Assembly: GCF_012849095.1 (NCBI RefSeq)
Contig: NZ_CP051680.1
Span: forward strand, 2,914,001-2,978,000
Source: Cohnella herbarum
Lineage (GTDB): Bacteria; Bacillota; Bacilli; Paenibacillales; Paenibacillaceae
Direction: 5' to 3'
Length of the DNA stretch: 64,000 nucleotides
In this document: positions 8,145-16,032 of the stretch, one piece after another
Layout of the letters: each line of letters opens with the position of its first letter
Position numbering within the stretch: the first letter of the stretch is position 1
Notes under the pieces: generated by a model
The model's input: only the letters and a program-made list of their open reading frames with translations
What the model was told of the DNA's origin: nothing
Database searches by the model: none
Program-made: the position numbers and the translations under genes

Positions 8145-8404
8145 TGGATCGCCCGGATTCCGGTCCAAACAGTCACTTCGATGTCCAACTCTTCACGGGA
8201 CGTGTGCACGACGTACAACTCCCGTGCCTTGTTCTCTCGATGAAGCTTCATATAGGTTTTGAGTGCTTCCTTACTTTCGACACCAAACGAATTCACGACA
8301 GATAATTGATCGACAACTCGCTTGTTACCCTGCGTGGTCGCTTCAATCGCTTCAATAAGCACCCACTGTAAAGGATAGTAGCTTCTAACCTCCGGCCATA
8401 GCAT
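8141..8404 (-). CDS. Small hypothetical protein coupled to retropepsin-like protease
   Basis: The 87-residue product starts MLWPEVRSYYPLQWVLIEAI at an ATG with GAGGAGGGA eight bases upstream; the longer frame reaching 8473 lacks a ribosome site. It is a mixed alpha/beta protein with Lys/Arg/Glu-rich helix in the middle and no membrane segment. I do not recognise the family. Its stop overlaps the protease start, so the two form a bicistronic unit. A substrate, adaptor or inhibitor of the protease is possible (inference). Confidence 0.65.
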   Translation of the reverse strand: MLWPEVRSYYPLQWVLIEAIEATTQGNKRVVDQLSVVNSFGVESKEALKTYMKLHRENKARELYVVHTSREELDIEVTVWTGIRAIQ

Positions 8405-8536
8405 AAAAGTCCCTCCTCTAGGATACAGCTTATCCACATTATAACAAAACCTGATCTGAGTGCGCATTATCATTCGCAGCAGAAGCTTGGTTTGTTCGAT
8501 TTAAACACCGATCAATAGCCTTCGCATTTACCCTCG

Positions 8537-8558
8537 ATTTGAATAATATGATTCAAAT
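8537..8558. promoter_or_regulatory. Palindrome atttgaat-N6-attcaaat upstream of proline-rich gene
   Basis: Perfect 8-bp arms (8537-8544 and 8551-8558) surround aatatg, 24 bases before the ATG of the proline-rich micro-protein. The centre contains a -10-like taatatgat. It may be an operator overlapping a promoter or a leader hairpin; no regulator is assigned. Confidence 0.4.
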
Positions 8559-8582
8559 ACCTCAGGAAGGAGGGACTAAAAT

Positions 8583-8717
8583 ATGGCTTTCTTCCCTCCG
8601 TTCCCCCCTTGGACGGTTCCGCCGACTCCTTTTATACCGCCCATACCTCCAATTCCGCCAATCCCGCCGACATCTCCGCCTATTCCGCCTATTCCTGCTC
8701 ACAGGAAACCAAAATAA
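8583..8717 (+). CDS. Proline-rich micro-protein (44 aa)
   Basis: A very strong ribosome site (AGGAAGGAGGGA) stands before an ATG that opens a 44-codon frame. The product begins MAFFPPFPPWTVPP and continues as PPI repeats, ending in a basic tail HRKPK. More than a third of residues are proline in a PPx pattern, which would form a polyproline-II rod. There is no signal peptide. Short Pro-rich proteins occur in spore coats and as adhesive or scaffold peptides; the nearby gerE makes a coat role attractive but unproven. Overlapping frames on this strand have no ribosome site and are shadows. Confidence 0.6.
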   Translation: MAFFPPFPPWTVPPTPFIPPIPPIPPIPPTSPPIPPIPAHRKPK

Positions 8718-8834
8718 TGTGGCTTCCGAGTACATGTAAAATGCGGAATGTCATAACTCCCTCCAATCTCCAATATAAGACAGGCTCACTCTTTCCGCTT
8801 GTCCAGCATATCCATATAAAAAGGAGGTATGGGT

Positions 8835-9311
8835 GTGCCTACTCAATTTTTGGACTTGCGTTTATCCGAGCATAATTCAGGGATTGGTAACGTAAGCCAG
8901 CCTTTGAATGTGGTTCCGCAATTGATTGGCGATTTGGGCATTCAAACCCTTGGTGCCGTCGGTACGCCAAACGAAAACGATGTACGCGTTTCGCTTACTG
9001 GATCGTTAACTGTTTATAAATTCCTTGATACTCCTGACGATACTGATATAACGGTTGTTATCGAGCGAAACGGCAACGGAACAATTAATTCAGGGACAGC
9101 TATTTATGAATCGACTGTACGACCCGGCCCCGTTCAAGGGACGGCATTCACGATTTCCATAACGGCTAGTGATTTTCCGAACGCAGCAATCGTTACAAAT
9201 GGACAAATACGCTATTCTCTGTTCGTCTACTCCACTTTAGAAGTAGGTAATGATGGAGTTCTTCTATATGCTGCCGTGTTTAATGGAGTAGCGATGGCCG
9301 GCAGTAACTAG
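8835..9311 (+). CDS. Beta-rich hypothetical protein, possible spore-surface protein
   Basis: A GTG at 8835 lies seven bases after AGGAGG and is preferred to an ATG at 8829, which would overlap that site. The 158-residue product has almost no Cys or His and many alternating Thr/Val/Ile strands, with a Gly/Asn-rich centre (ERNGNGTINSG). This pattern is typical of jelly-roll or trimeric surface domains such as those at the C-terminus of exosporium proteins. No family could be named and there is no signal peptide. It follows the proline-rich gene by about 120 bases on the same strand and may be cotranscribed with it. Confidence 0.6.
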   Translation: MPTQFLDLRLSEHNSGIGNVSQPLNVVPQLIGDLGIQTLGAVGTPNENDVRVSLTGSLTVYKFLDTPDDTDITVVIERNGNGTINSGTAIYESTVRPGPVQGTAFTISITASDFPNAAIVTNGQIRYSLFVYSTLEVGNDGVLLYAAVFNGVAMAGSN

Positions 9312-9411
9312 TACGATTGCGCCTTATCAGGATGCGACCTCTTCTCCACAAAATAAATAATCCCCTTAAGTAGACACTCTAAGTAACGAGTGAACTGGAG
9401 GGGATTTTTGT

Positions 9412-9543
9412 ATGGCTAAAAATAGACCTAACAGCAATGAATATCTCCGTCAATGTTACTGGAATCCGCCGTCCATGCCATTCCAACAAGGAAAGAGTAG
9501 CTTTCCAAACATCAAAAAGCCTTCTCCCCCGTACCTGATTTAG
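9412..9543 (+). CDS. Small hypothetical protein (43 aa)
   Basis: GGAGGGG eight bases before the ATG supports a 43-codon frame whose product begins MAKNRPNSNEYLRQCYWNPP and ends PSPPYLI. It is basic, rich in Asn, Pro and Ser, with one Cys. No relative is recognised. It may be a small acid- or coat-type spore peptide given the setting, but that is speculation. Its 3' end overlaps an inverted repeat (aagccttct/agaaggctt) that could end its transcript. Confidence 0.45.
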   Translation: MAKNRPNSNEYLRQCYWNPPSMPFQQGKSSFPNIKKPSPPYLI

Positions 9544-9549
9544 GAACGA

Positions 9550-9577
9550 AAAAGAAGGCTTCGCCGATGCTCGGCGA
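9550..9577 (-). terminator. Terminator of gerE
   Basis: On the minus strand a 7-bp stem TCGCCGA/TCGGCGA (9571-9577 with 9561-9567) is followed by AGCCTTCTTTTTCG. It lies about 25 bases after the gerE stop. Confidence 0.7.
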
Positions 9578-9600
9578 CAGAGAATTGCCATGTTTCTGCT

Positions 9601-9825
9601 TTAGATCTTTAGCTCCCCGAGCTTAATAAGCTCGACAACCGCTTGCGAACGACCTTTGACATTCAGCTTTTGCATCACGTTCGAGATGTGGTTGCGGACC
9701 GTTTTCTCGCTGATAAACAACTGCTGCGCAATGTCGCGGGTCGTCTTATCCTGCACTAACAGTTCAAAGACTTCGCGTTCCCGATTGGTGAGTAGGAATT
9801 TGCTTTTATGGTCGCTGCCTTTCAA
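9601..9825 (-). CDS. gerE: GerE, late mother-cell sporulation regulator
   Basis: The 74-residue LuxR-type helix-turn-helix protein has the same length and nearly the same core as Bacillus subtilis GerE. It contains LTNREREVFELLVQDKTT, FISEKTVRNHISN and VKGRSQAVVELIKLGEL. Known role: DNA-binding activator/repressor of sigma-K-dependent coat genes in the mother cell during the last stage of sporulation. It is a single domain without receiver. The start is TTG at 9825 with AAGGAGG upstream. A sigma-K-type promoter is visible at 9888-9916. Its presence is the best evidence for an endospore former. Confidence 0.95.
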   Translation of the reverse strand: MKGSDHKSKFLLTNREREVFELLVQDKTTRDIAQQLFISEKTVRNHISNVMQKLNVKGRSQAVVELIKLGELKI

Positions 9826-9887
9826 CGTTTGTCACCCCTCCTTGCCCGGGAATGTGTGATTACAAGGTATAGGGATACAGTCAACTT

Positions 9888-9916
9888 TATCATATGAAAG
9901 GGTTTTTCTTGTGGTG
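9888..9916 (-). promoter_or_regulatory. Sigma-K-type promoter of gerE
   Basis: On the minus strand CACC (9913-9916) is followed after 16 bases by CATATGATA (9888-9896). This fits the sigma-K pattern mACm-N16/17-CATAnnnTA. It lies about 65 bases ahead of the gerE start, as expected for a sigma-K regulon gene. Confidence 0.65.
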
Positions 9917-9970
9917 CGGAGGTGTTGGAAAATGGGCGCGAAAATCGTTTTTGCTTGTTCTCCTCGAAAC

Positions 9971-10011
9971 AAAAAAGAGAAGCCCGGGAAAATCATTCGG
10001 GGCTTCTCTTT
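9971..10011 (-). terminator. Terminator behind DHFR-family pseudogene
   Basis: A 12-bp stem aaagagaagccc/gggcttctcttt (9974-9985 with 10000-10011) is followed on the minus strand by TTTTTTGTTTCG. It ends any transcript of the broken reductase gene and insulates gerE. Confidence 0.65.
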
Positions 10012-10265
10012 ACCCACTACAACCGGATTGACGATGAAGTGATACTCGTCGATAAGGTTGTGTGCCATCAATGTACGATTCATATGACCGCTGTAGGCAC
10101 ATATTTGAGAATAGAATTCATCTGGCCGCCCCCCTCCTCCTGCATATTGGGCCATGCCGCAGCCATCCCTTCGTAAGTAACTCGACCCAGAAGAAGCGCG
10201 TCGCTCGCGTTAAGTAATTCACCTTGGAAATCGGACAGTTCATCATTCCAATAAGGCATTGCCTT
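9985..10265 (-). pseudogene. Broken DHFR/RibD-C family reductase
   Basis: Two separated pieces of one family are readable on the minus strand. The first, beginning PYWNDELSDFQGELL and containing DALLLGRVTYEGMAAAWP then MNSILKYV, ends at a TGA. The second, in another frame, reads LIDEYHFIVNPVVVGKEKPR. In intact relatives these blocks are joined by about 50 residues including the strand with VAGSGxL; that part is missing, as is the N-terminus. So the gene has lost its start, an internal segment and its frame. An intact homologue of the same superfamily lies 1.2 kb away (11383-11919). Confidence 0.75.
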
Positions 10266-10349
10266 GAATATACTCTAATTAACATTCCTCTCAAAGAATA
10301 TTAATAGAAGTTTTTGACACAACAATCAACGATTTTATCCCAACCGTCA

Positions 10350-10395
10350 AAAAAGGGCTATCCCTCGGCCGTATTTACGGCTTCTGGGATAGCCC
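10350..10395 (-). terminator. Terminator of spore lipoprotein gene
   Basis: Stem gggctatccc/gggatagccc (10355-10364 with 10386-10395) is extended by ggccgta/tacggc in the loop. A run of six T follows on the minus strand. Confidence 0.8.
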
Positions 10396-10421
10396 CCAAC
10401 TAATAGTTTGTTAAGCCGATG

Positions 10422-11027
10422 CTAACGATGTCTCGTGCCCGCCGGTGCCGGGAAAACCCGTTCGACTAACGCGTTAAACTCGGCCAAAAAGCCTTGAACC
10501 GGATGTCCCGCTTTCACGTCTTTCGAATATCCTTCCATCCGTCCGGCGAAGTCCGGGTTCGCGGATACGTACACATTCTCGACCGATGGCGCCAAAACCC
10601 GAACTTGATCCGCAATCTTATCCTTAACCGCTGCGGCCAGCGAATGATGGTCGTTTTTTGCTTTTTCATCCTCGTTAACGGCAACATAGGCATTATGATC
10701 CGTCATCATGACATATGCGGATTTGATTCCCGGCATCGCTGCGATTTTATCGGCCACCTTATCGCTTGTCTCGATCCGGGAATTGCCATGCATGCCGACG
10801 ACGTTGTTATTCTCTCTTCGTTCCCCGTGTATCGTGCGATTCTGTTCATTATCCTGGTCATTGGCGAACCGCATTTTGTAATTCATGCCGTTGCCGATCT
10901 CTTGGCCACGACCTACGGCGTTCGGACGTATATTTTTATTCCCTAGATCTCCCGTCTTTCCCATGCATCCCGTTAACGCAATTGAGGATGATAACAAGAC
11001 GGTTGCGACTATGATTCCTTTACGCAC
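10422..11027 (-). CDS. YhcN/YlaJ-family sporulation lipoprotein
   Basis: A GTG at 11027, preceded by GGGGGG, starts a 201-residue protein with a lipoprotein signal ending SIALTGC, so C21 would be lipidated. The rest is Asn/Asp/Arg-rich and then carries the YhcN/YlaJ domain: IAAMPGIKSAYVMMTDHNAYVAV followed by VRVLAPSVENVYVSANPDF. Family members are forespore-made lipoproteins of the spore membrane region with a part in germination or outgrowth. The longer frame reaching 11075 would hide the signal peptide and is rejected. A sigma-G/F-like promoter and a terminator flank it, so it is a single-gene unit. Confidence 0.85.
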   Translation of the reverse strand: MRKGIIVATVLLSSSIALTGCMGKTGDLGNKNIRPNAVGRGQEIGNGMNYKMRFANDQDNEQNRTIHGERRENNNVVGMHGNSRIETSDKVADKIAAMPGIKSAYVMMTDHNAYVAVNEDEKAKNDHHSLAAAVKDKIADQVRVLAPSVENVYVSANPDFAGRMEGYSKDVKAGHPVQGFLAEFNALVERVFPAPAGTRHR

Positions 11028-11079
11028 GTGTAAAATACCCCCCGTTTCGTCTGCATAATCGGCGTTATCCGCCAATGCA

Positions 11080-11110
11080 TAGGATGCGCTTATAGACTTC
11101 CGTTTATTCG
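11080..11110 (-). promoter_or_regulatory. Sigma-G/sigma-F-like promoter of spore lipoprotein gene
   Basis: On the minus strand CGAATA (11105-11110), an 18-base spacer and CATCCTA (11080-11086) each differ by one base from TGAATA and CATACTA. It lies about 55 bases ahead of the GTG. The rest of the 11028-11382 gap holds no gene apart from the reductase terminator. Confidence 0.5.
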
Positions 11111-11302
11111 GTGGAGGGTGTTAAGAAAGCCGATAAGAAGGCTTGACTGAGTGACGTCATAAATCCTTAGAAAACAAATCGAAAAAATTTTGGTTTATTA
11201 GGGGCGCTTTCACAAATACTTAGAATGATTAAAATCAAAATATAACTTACTTCATGACTTGGTCATTATTTCTGATAATACCGTTAGATAAATACAAATC
11301 TC

Positions 11303-11349
11303 AAAAAAATAAGGGATCCTCTGACTGCCGCTGCAGCCGGAGAATCCCT
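11303..11349 (-). terminator. Terminator of DHFR-family gene
   Basis: An imperfect stem from agggat...ctgc to gcagcc...atccct (11312-11349) is followed on the minus strand by ATTTTTTTG. It lies 34 bases after the reductase stop. Confidence 0.65.
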
Positions 11350-11382
11350 ATTAAAGTAACGTGCTCTTTAGGCCGCGCAAAG

Positions 11383-11919
11383 CTAAGCTGGAACGTAGGT
11401 CAACCTGATCACCTGCTCGCCAATTCGATCGCTTGCGACGAGGCGCAGCGGCGGCCGCGGACCGGCGAAGAACGGCTTGCCATGACCCAACACGACTGGA
11501 TGGAGATAGAGTCGATACTCATCAATGAGACCGAGCTCCGTTAGACTGTGCGCCAACTCCGGTCCCGCAACTTCAATCTCCCCTTCATGCTGAGCCTTCA
11601 GTCCACGAATGGCCGCTGCGAGGTCGCCCTCGATCAGAGAAGCGTTCGGACCGACGGACTTTAACGTCCTCGACACCACCCACTTCGGTTTGCTTTGCCA
11701 CGCCGCTGCGTATTCTCGTTCCGGCGTATCCCATTCAGAATGGTCTCCGTCCCAATACCGCATGGTCTCGTACATGCGGCGCCCGTACAGGCTGCCCGAC
11801 AGGCCGCGCACGTCGTCGATGAAATGACGGAATAGCACGGGGTCGGGCTGGAATGCCGGGTGGTCGTGGTCAACGAACCCGTCCAAAGACTGGTTCAATG
11901 CGAAAATGATTTTTGCCAT
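11383..11919 (-). CDS. DHFR/RibD C-terminal family reductase
   Basis: The 178-residue protein starts MAKIIFALNQSLDGFVDHD, the usual opening of DHFR/RibD-C reductases. It keeps the family blocks GSLYGRRMYETMRYW, KWVVSRTL, IEVAGPELAHSL and LIDEYRLYLHPVVLGHGKPFF. Such proteins bind NAD(P)H and reduce small pterin-, pyrimidine- or other carbonyl-type substrates; the actual substrate is not known. It is complete, soluble, and has its own terminator. It is higher in GC than the phage-like region, like the chromosomal genes around it. It is related to the broken copy at 9985-10265 but not close enough to be a recent duplicate. Confidence 0.85.
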   Translation of the reverse strand: MAKIIFALNQSLDGFVDHDHPAFQPDPVLFRHFIDDVRGLSGSLYGRRMYETMRYWDGDHSEWDTPEREYAAAWQSKPKWVVSRTLKSVGPNASLIEGDLAAAIRGLKAQHEGEIEVAGPELAHSLTELGLIDEYRLYLHPVVLGHGKPFFAGPRPPLRLVASDRIGEQVIRLTYVPA

Positions 11920-12089
11920 ACAACTGACTCTCCTCCCTGTTTTTCTCGCACATTCATTATCAGGATTACACGTCCCATATTCAGCCCTTTATGACTCCCT
12001 TTATGACTACCTACATTATATCATCCAAGAGCATGACCGGTTTCTCATAGATTGCTATTGTGCACAGTCCTGGCCCGACCGAATACAAC

Positions 12090-13706
12090 TTAAAGCTTCT
12101 TCCAATTTTCTACAAAATAATCTACCGCTGCCTGCTCAATTGCCAGCCCTTCCGTGTAACGCTCCATAAACAAGTTAAAGCCATTCACATCTGCGCTGTC
12201 GGGATATACCTCTTGTCCTTCTGAATCATTAAACACTTTAGTGGTAAGGTAATCAGCCAAGCTCTCATTCTGCTCCTTATTAACCATATAGGATGTCAAA
12301 ATTGCCATTCCCCATGCACCGCCCTCACCAGCTGTAGACATGACGGAAACAGGAACATTCAGTGCAGCGGCACACATTTTTTGACCGACTAGCGGCGTTT
12401 TGAACAATCCGCCATGCGCCAAAATACGGTCAATCGTCACCTGCTCCTTCTGTGTCAAAATATCCATCCCAAGCCTTAGTGCAGCAAATGCGGTAAACAA
12501 ATGTACTCTCATAAAGTTAGCGAGATTGAATCGGCTTTCTGGAGAACGAACGAACAGCGGACGACCTTTTGCAAGCCCGGTGATGTTCTCGCCTGAATAG
12601 TAGCCGTAGCTCAGCAAGCCGCCGCCATCAGCGTCTGCTTCCATCGCTTTGTTGAACAGGACGTTGAATAACCGATTCATATCGGTTTTCTGCCCCATGG
12701 CTTCATAAAATTCACGGAATAAACCGAGCCATGCATTAATATCGCTTGAGCAGTTGTTGGCAAGAACCATGCCGACAGGGCTGCCATCTGGCGTAGTCAC
12801 GATGTCAATCTCAGGGTAAACCGCGGATAAATCTTTCTCCAGTACAATCATGGCAAAAATCGACGTACCCACGGAAATGTTACCAGTACGCTTGTTGACA
12901 CTATTCGTAGCAACCATGCCTGTTCCGGCATCGCCTTCAGGAGGACATAGCGGAATACCCGCTTGCAGGCGGCCTGAGGGATCTAATAGCCGGGCACCAT
13001 CTTCACTGAGATAGCCAGCATGTTCACCTGCAGGATATACTTTAGGCAGAATATCTTCAAGACTCCACGGGTAGCCTTTATCGGCAATTAATTCGGCAAA
13101 CTGCTTCACCATCTCTTCATTATATTGCAGCTCAGATTCATCGATTGGGAACATACCGGAGGCATCCCCCAAACCAAGAGCCTTGCTGCCGGTCAACAGC
13201 CAATGAATGTAACCCGACAAAGTTGTAAAATAATCTATGTTAGTGACATGCTCTTCATCGTTTAAAATCGCTTGATACAAATGTGCAATGCTCCAGCGTT
13301 GAGGAATTTTAAACTGGAATTTCTCGGTTAGCTCCGATGCAGCTGTGCCCGTTGTGGCATTGCGCCATGTACGGAACGGAACCAATAGCTCCCCTGCTTG
13401 ATCAAGTACAATATAGCCCTGCATCATGGCAGAACATCCGATTGAACCGATTTTTTGCAGCGTTACGCCATAATTATTTTCAACCTCTTGCTTTAATTGG
13501 CGATAGGTTTCTTGTAATCCGTTAATCATTTCATTGAGAGGGTAGGTCCAATAACCGTCGATCAATTGATTTTCCCACTCATAGCTGCTGGTACCGATAG
13601 TTTCAAAATTGTAATCAATCAGTACAGCCTTGATTCGAGTGGATCCAAATTCGATGCCAAGCGAGGTTTCTCCTCTGACTATCGCTTGTTTAATATTTTG
13701 ATTCAT
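12090..13706 (-). CDS. FGGY-family carbohydrate kinase (ribulokinase/xylulokinase-like)
   Basis: The 538-residue protein has the two actin-like ATPase halves of FGGY kinases: an N-terminal [16 protein letters not shown] block, [13 protein letters not shown] and [10 protein letters not shown] in the middle, and [19 protein letters not shown] with [10 protein letters not shown] near the C-terminus. It phosphorylates a ketopentose or related sugar in the cytoplasm. The length and the neighbouring GH51 arabinofuranosidase point to L-ribulose. The XylR-type operator at its promoter points to xylulose. I cannot decide between them. AAGGAGGGG precedes the ATG. It is monocistronic. Confidence 0.85.
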   Translation of the reverse strand: MNQNIKQAIVRGETSLGIEFGSTRIKAVLIDYNFETIGTSSYEWENQLIDGYWTYPLNEMINGLQETYRQLKQEVENNYGVTLQKIGSIGCSAMMQGYIVLDQAGELLVPFRTWRNATTGTAASELTEKFQFKIPQRWSIAHLYQAILNDEEHVTNIDYFTTLSGYIHWLLTGSKALGLGDASGMFPIDESELQYNEEMVKQFAELIADKGYPWSLEDILPKVYPAGEHAGYLSEDGARLLDPSGRLQAGIPLCPPEGDAGTGMVATNSVNKRTGNISVGTSIFAMIVLEKDLSAVYPEIDIVTTPDGSPVGMVLANNCSSDINAWLGLFREFYEAMGQKTDMNRLFNVLFNKAMEADADGGGLLSYGYYSGENITGLAKGRPLFVRSPESRFNLANFMRVHLFTAFAALRLGMDILTQKEQVTIDRILAHGGLFKTPLVGQKMCAAALNVPVSVMSTAGEGGAWGMAILTSYMVNKEQNESLADYLTTKVFNDSEGQEVYPDSADVNGFNLFMERYTEGLAIEQAAVDYFVENWKKL

Positions 13707-13763
13707 GATGGCTTTGCCCCTCCTTAAAAATGTACGAGTATAAGTTCTGGTTATTATGGTGTG

Positions 13764-13805
13764 ATGATAGCACTTGTAACTTAGTTTGTCTATTCAACAA
13801 ACTAA
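13764..13805 (-). promoter_or_regulatory. Promoter with XylR-type operator
   Basis: TTAGTTTGT-N7-ACAAACTAA (13781-13805) is a perfect 9-bp inverted repeat matching the XylR operator of Bacillus xyl operons. On the minus strand a -35 TAGACA (13787-13792), a 17-base spacer and a -10 TATCAT (13764-13769) overlap it, so a bound repressor would block the promoter. No xylR is in the window. The rest of 13707-14054 holds only the terminator at 13965-13999. Confidence 0.8.
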
Positions 13806-13964
13806 TTTTATATATCGGTATGGCTAGTTACATATTGTTGCTCCAAGTAGCTGACTCGGATGAATGGCATGTGCAATCCGGGATTCATCCGTAATTCTCA
13901 GTTCGCCAGCTCTCGTTCGGGACTTTCACCCTAGAGATGACGCCCCTGCTGGGCGTTCATAGCA

Positions 13965-13999
13965 AAAGCCAGAATCCTCAGATAAGGAGTTCTGGCTTT
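13965..13999 (-). terminator. Terminator of the 14-18 kb importer operon
   Basis: Stem aaagccagaa/ttctggcttt (13965-13974 with 13990-13999), lengthened by tcct/agga. T-rich ends occur on both strands. It lies about 55 bases after the last permease stop codon. Confidence 0.7.
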
Positions 14000-14054
14000 A
14001 TTTGCGTTATTCCGAGATACGCCGCCCTCCCTAGCCTGGACTAGTCAGTAAACC

Positions 14055-14975
14055 TTACTCTTTTACGCTCCCTAACTGCAATCCCGAGACGAAATGCCGC
14101 TGCAGGAACGGATATACAACCAGAATCGGCACCGATGCAACCATCGTAATGGCGGCTCGGATCGACAGCGGCGTAATCATCGTTGCGGTATCCCTGGCAG
14201 CTGTAGACGACAAGCTCGGATTGGCATTGGAATTTACTGTTGAAGACATCAGCCTCATCAGTTCGTATTGAAGCGTACTCAGGTTCTGCTTCGACGAGGC
14301 GAAGATAAACGTGTCGAACCACGTGTTCCATTGGCCGACGGCCGTGAACAGCGCGATCGTCGCGAGCACCGGCGTACAAAGCGGCAAAATGATGCTAAAG
14401 AATACCCGGAAATCGCTTGCGCCGTCTATCTTAGACGATTCGATCAAGCTTTCCGGCAGCGTGTGAATGTAGGTACGGACGACGAGCATGTTAAACGCGC
14501 TGATCAGCCCCGCCCCTGCTCCCGGGAACAGAATATAAACAAGAAACGTATTCAGCAAATTCAGATCCTTGATCAAAAAATAGGAAGGAATGAGACCGGC
14601 ACTGAAATACATCGTAAGTATAAAAATTAGCGTGACGGGTTTACGGAACATATATTCTTTACGGCTAATCGTATACGCCAGCATAGTGGTCAGGAAGACG
14701 CTGACCACCGTACCGATCACGGTCCGGGCGACGGACACCCAGAAAGCGTGGTACACTTTGCCGGTCGCGAACACTGCTTCATAGTTCTTGAACGTCCATT
14801 CCCGCGGCCATACGTAGATGCCGCCGCGCGTCGTATCGAGGCCCGCGTTGAACGAGACCGCCAACGTGTTGAGGAACGGATACAATGTGACAACCGCAAC
14901 GAACAGCATGAATAAAGTGTTAAACGTATGAAACAGAAACGGCTCCGTCTTGTATTTTCTGATGGCTGTTTGCAT
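14055..14975 (-). CDS. Carbohydrate ABC transporter permease, LplC type
   Basis: A 306-residue integral membrane protein with about six transmembrane helices and the permease loop ESSKIDGASDFRVFFSIILPL (EAA motif), the contact site for the ATPase. It ends with FLQRHFVSGLQLGSVKE, typical for the LplC/YtcP branch that imports complex oligosaccharides. It is third in the operon binding protein-LplB-LplC, 12 bases after the LplB-type gene, with AAGGAGGG before the ATG. Partners are the proteins encoded at 14988-15962 and 16033-17763. No ATPase is encoded nearby; a shared MsmX-type ATPase is expected from known relatives. Confidence 0.9.
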   Translation of the reverse strand: MQTAIRKYKTEPFLFHTFNTLFMLFVAVVTLYPFLNTLAVSFNAGLDTTRGGIYVWPREWTFKNYEAVFATGKVYHAFWVSVARTVIGTVVSVFLTTMLAYTISRKEYMFRKPVTLIFILTMYFSAGLIPSYFLIKDLNLLNTFLVYILFPGAGAGLISAFNMLVVRTYIHTLPESLIESSKIDGASDFRVFFSIILPLCTPVLATIALFTAVGQWNTWFDTFIFASSKQNLSTLQYELMRLMSSTVNSNANPSLSSTAARDTATMITPLSIRAAITMVASVPILVVYPFLQRHFVSGLQLGSVKE

Positions 14976-14987
14976 GCGGAGCCCTCC

Positions 14988-15962
14988 TTATATAAGTCGC
15001 TCTTCGCCGAGACGCTTGGCGATTAAATTCGCGCAGTAGAGTAGTATGATGCTCACGATAGTTTTGAATATGCCGGCTGCGACGCCGAGCGAGTAGTTCC
15101 CGAGTTTGAGACCGTACTTCAGTACAAATATGTCGATCGTCTCCGACCAGTCGAGCACTTGTCCATTTCCGAGGAAATATTGAATATCGAAACCGCCGCC
15201 GTTTAGAATCCAGCCGACGTTCATGATCATCAGGATGACAATAATCGGCCTGATGCCGGGCAGCGTGATGTTCCATATTTTGCGGTAGCGCCCCGCGCCG
15301 TCTACCTCGGCAGCTTCGTACAAGGACGGATCGACGGATGCAATGGCCGCCAAGTAGATGATCGTATTCCAGCCGACCTCCTTCCAGACGTTGGTCATCC
15401 CAACGATTCCCCAGAAGTACTTGCCTTCGCCTAGCCACAGAATAGGTTCATTGATGATATGGAGCTTCATCAGTACGATGTTTACGATGCCGCCTTCAGT
15501 GGACAACGACATCGAGACGAGACCGGTCACAATAACCCAAGAAAGAAAGTGCGGAAGATACGAGATGGTCTGGATTAACCGTTTGAAGCCTGTTTTCTTG
15601 ATTTCATTCAACAGTAGTGCCAAGCCGATCGCCGTACCAAACCCAAGGATGAGCGAGATGAAGCTCATCGCGATCGTATTGCGAAGAACGCGGGTAAAGC
15701 CTTCATCCATAAACAGAAACTTGAATTGATCCAGTCCGACCCAGGTCTGCTCGAAGATCGAGGATCCCGCCATCGGCTTAAAGTCCTGGAACGCCATCAG
15801 CCAGCCCCAGAGGGGACCATAGGCAAAGAGTAGGACGTATAACACCATTGGGAAAGACATGATGATCAACTGTCGCTGGCGGACCATCTTCCTCCAGAAC
15901 GTTTCGGTCCGCGGAGCGGACTGAGGTGCGATTTCAACCTTTTGGACCGTATGCTGCGACAT
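14988..15962 (-). CDS. Carbohydrate ABC transporter permease, LplB type
   Basis: The start at 15962 (MSQHTVQKVEIAP) follows AGGAGGC and gives 324 residues; the upstream extension has no ribosome site. Six transmembrane segments, the periplasm-side loop after the first helix, and the EAA loop EAAEVDGAGRYRKIWNITLP mark it as the LplB/YteP-type permease. It pairs with the LplC-type protein downstream to form the sugar channel. A stem-loop (15989-16020) separates it from the upstream binding-protein gene, which likely lowers its expression relative to that gene. Confidence 0.9.
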   Translation of the reverse strand: MSQHTVQKVEIAPQSAPRTETFWRKMVRQRQLIIMSFPMVLYVLLFAYGPLWGWLMAFQDFKPMAGSSIFEQTWVGLDQFKFLFMDEGFTRVLRNTIAMSFISLILGFGTAIGLALLLNEIKKTGFKRLIQTISYLPHFLSWVIVTGLVSMSLSTEGGIVNIVLMKLHIINEPILWLGEGKYFWGIVGMTNVWKEVGWNTIIYLAAIASVDPSLYEAAEVDGAGRYRKIWNITLPGIRPIIVILMIMNVGWILNGGGFDIQYFLGNGQVLDWSETIDIFVLKYGLKLGNYSLGVAAGIFKTIVSIILLYCANLIAKRLGEERLI

Positions 15963-15988
15963 CGGTTCCGCCTCCTGTCTCGAACGAG

Positions 15989-16020
15989 CGGAAGGCCGGA
16001 ACAATCGCTCCAACCTTCCG
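15989..16020 (-). other. Intercistronic stem-loop between binding protein and permease
   Basis: cggaagg (15989-15995) pairs with ccttccg (16014-16020) between the binding-protein stop and the permease ribosome site. There is no T-run, so it looks like an mRNA-stability or attenuation element rather than a full terminator. Confidence 0.55.
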
Positions 16021-16032
16021 CCATCCTTCTTC

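Noticed and set aside
8583..8717. Micro-satellite or CRISPR-like repeat
   Set aside because: The CCGCC/ATTCC periodicity is explained by codons of the PPI repeats; there are no spacers.
8539..8875. Two overlapping plus-strand frames (66 and 88 codons)
   Set aside because: They lack ribosome sites and overlap the proline-rich micro-protein, which has a strong one.
9832..10155. 107-codon frame as a real gene
   Set aside because: It covers only the C-terminal block of a DHFR-family protein out of phase with the rest; better explained as part of a pseudogene.
10494..11014. Plus-strand frames over the spore lipoprotein
   Set aside because: Arg/His/Ile-rich shadows of the minus-strand gene with no ribosome sites.
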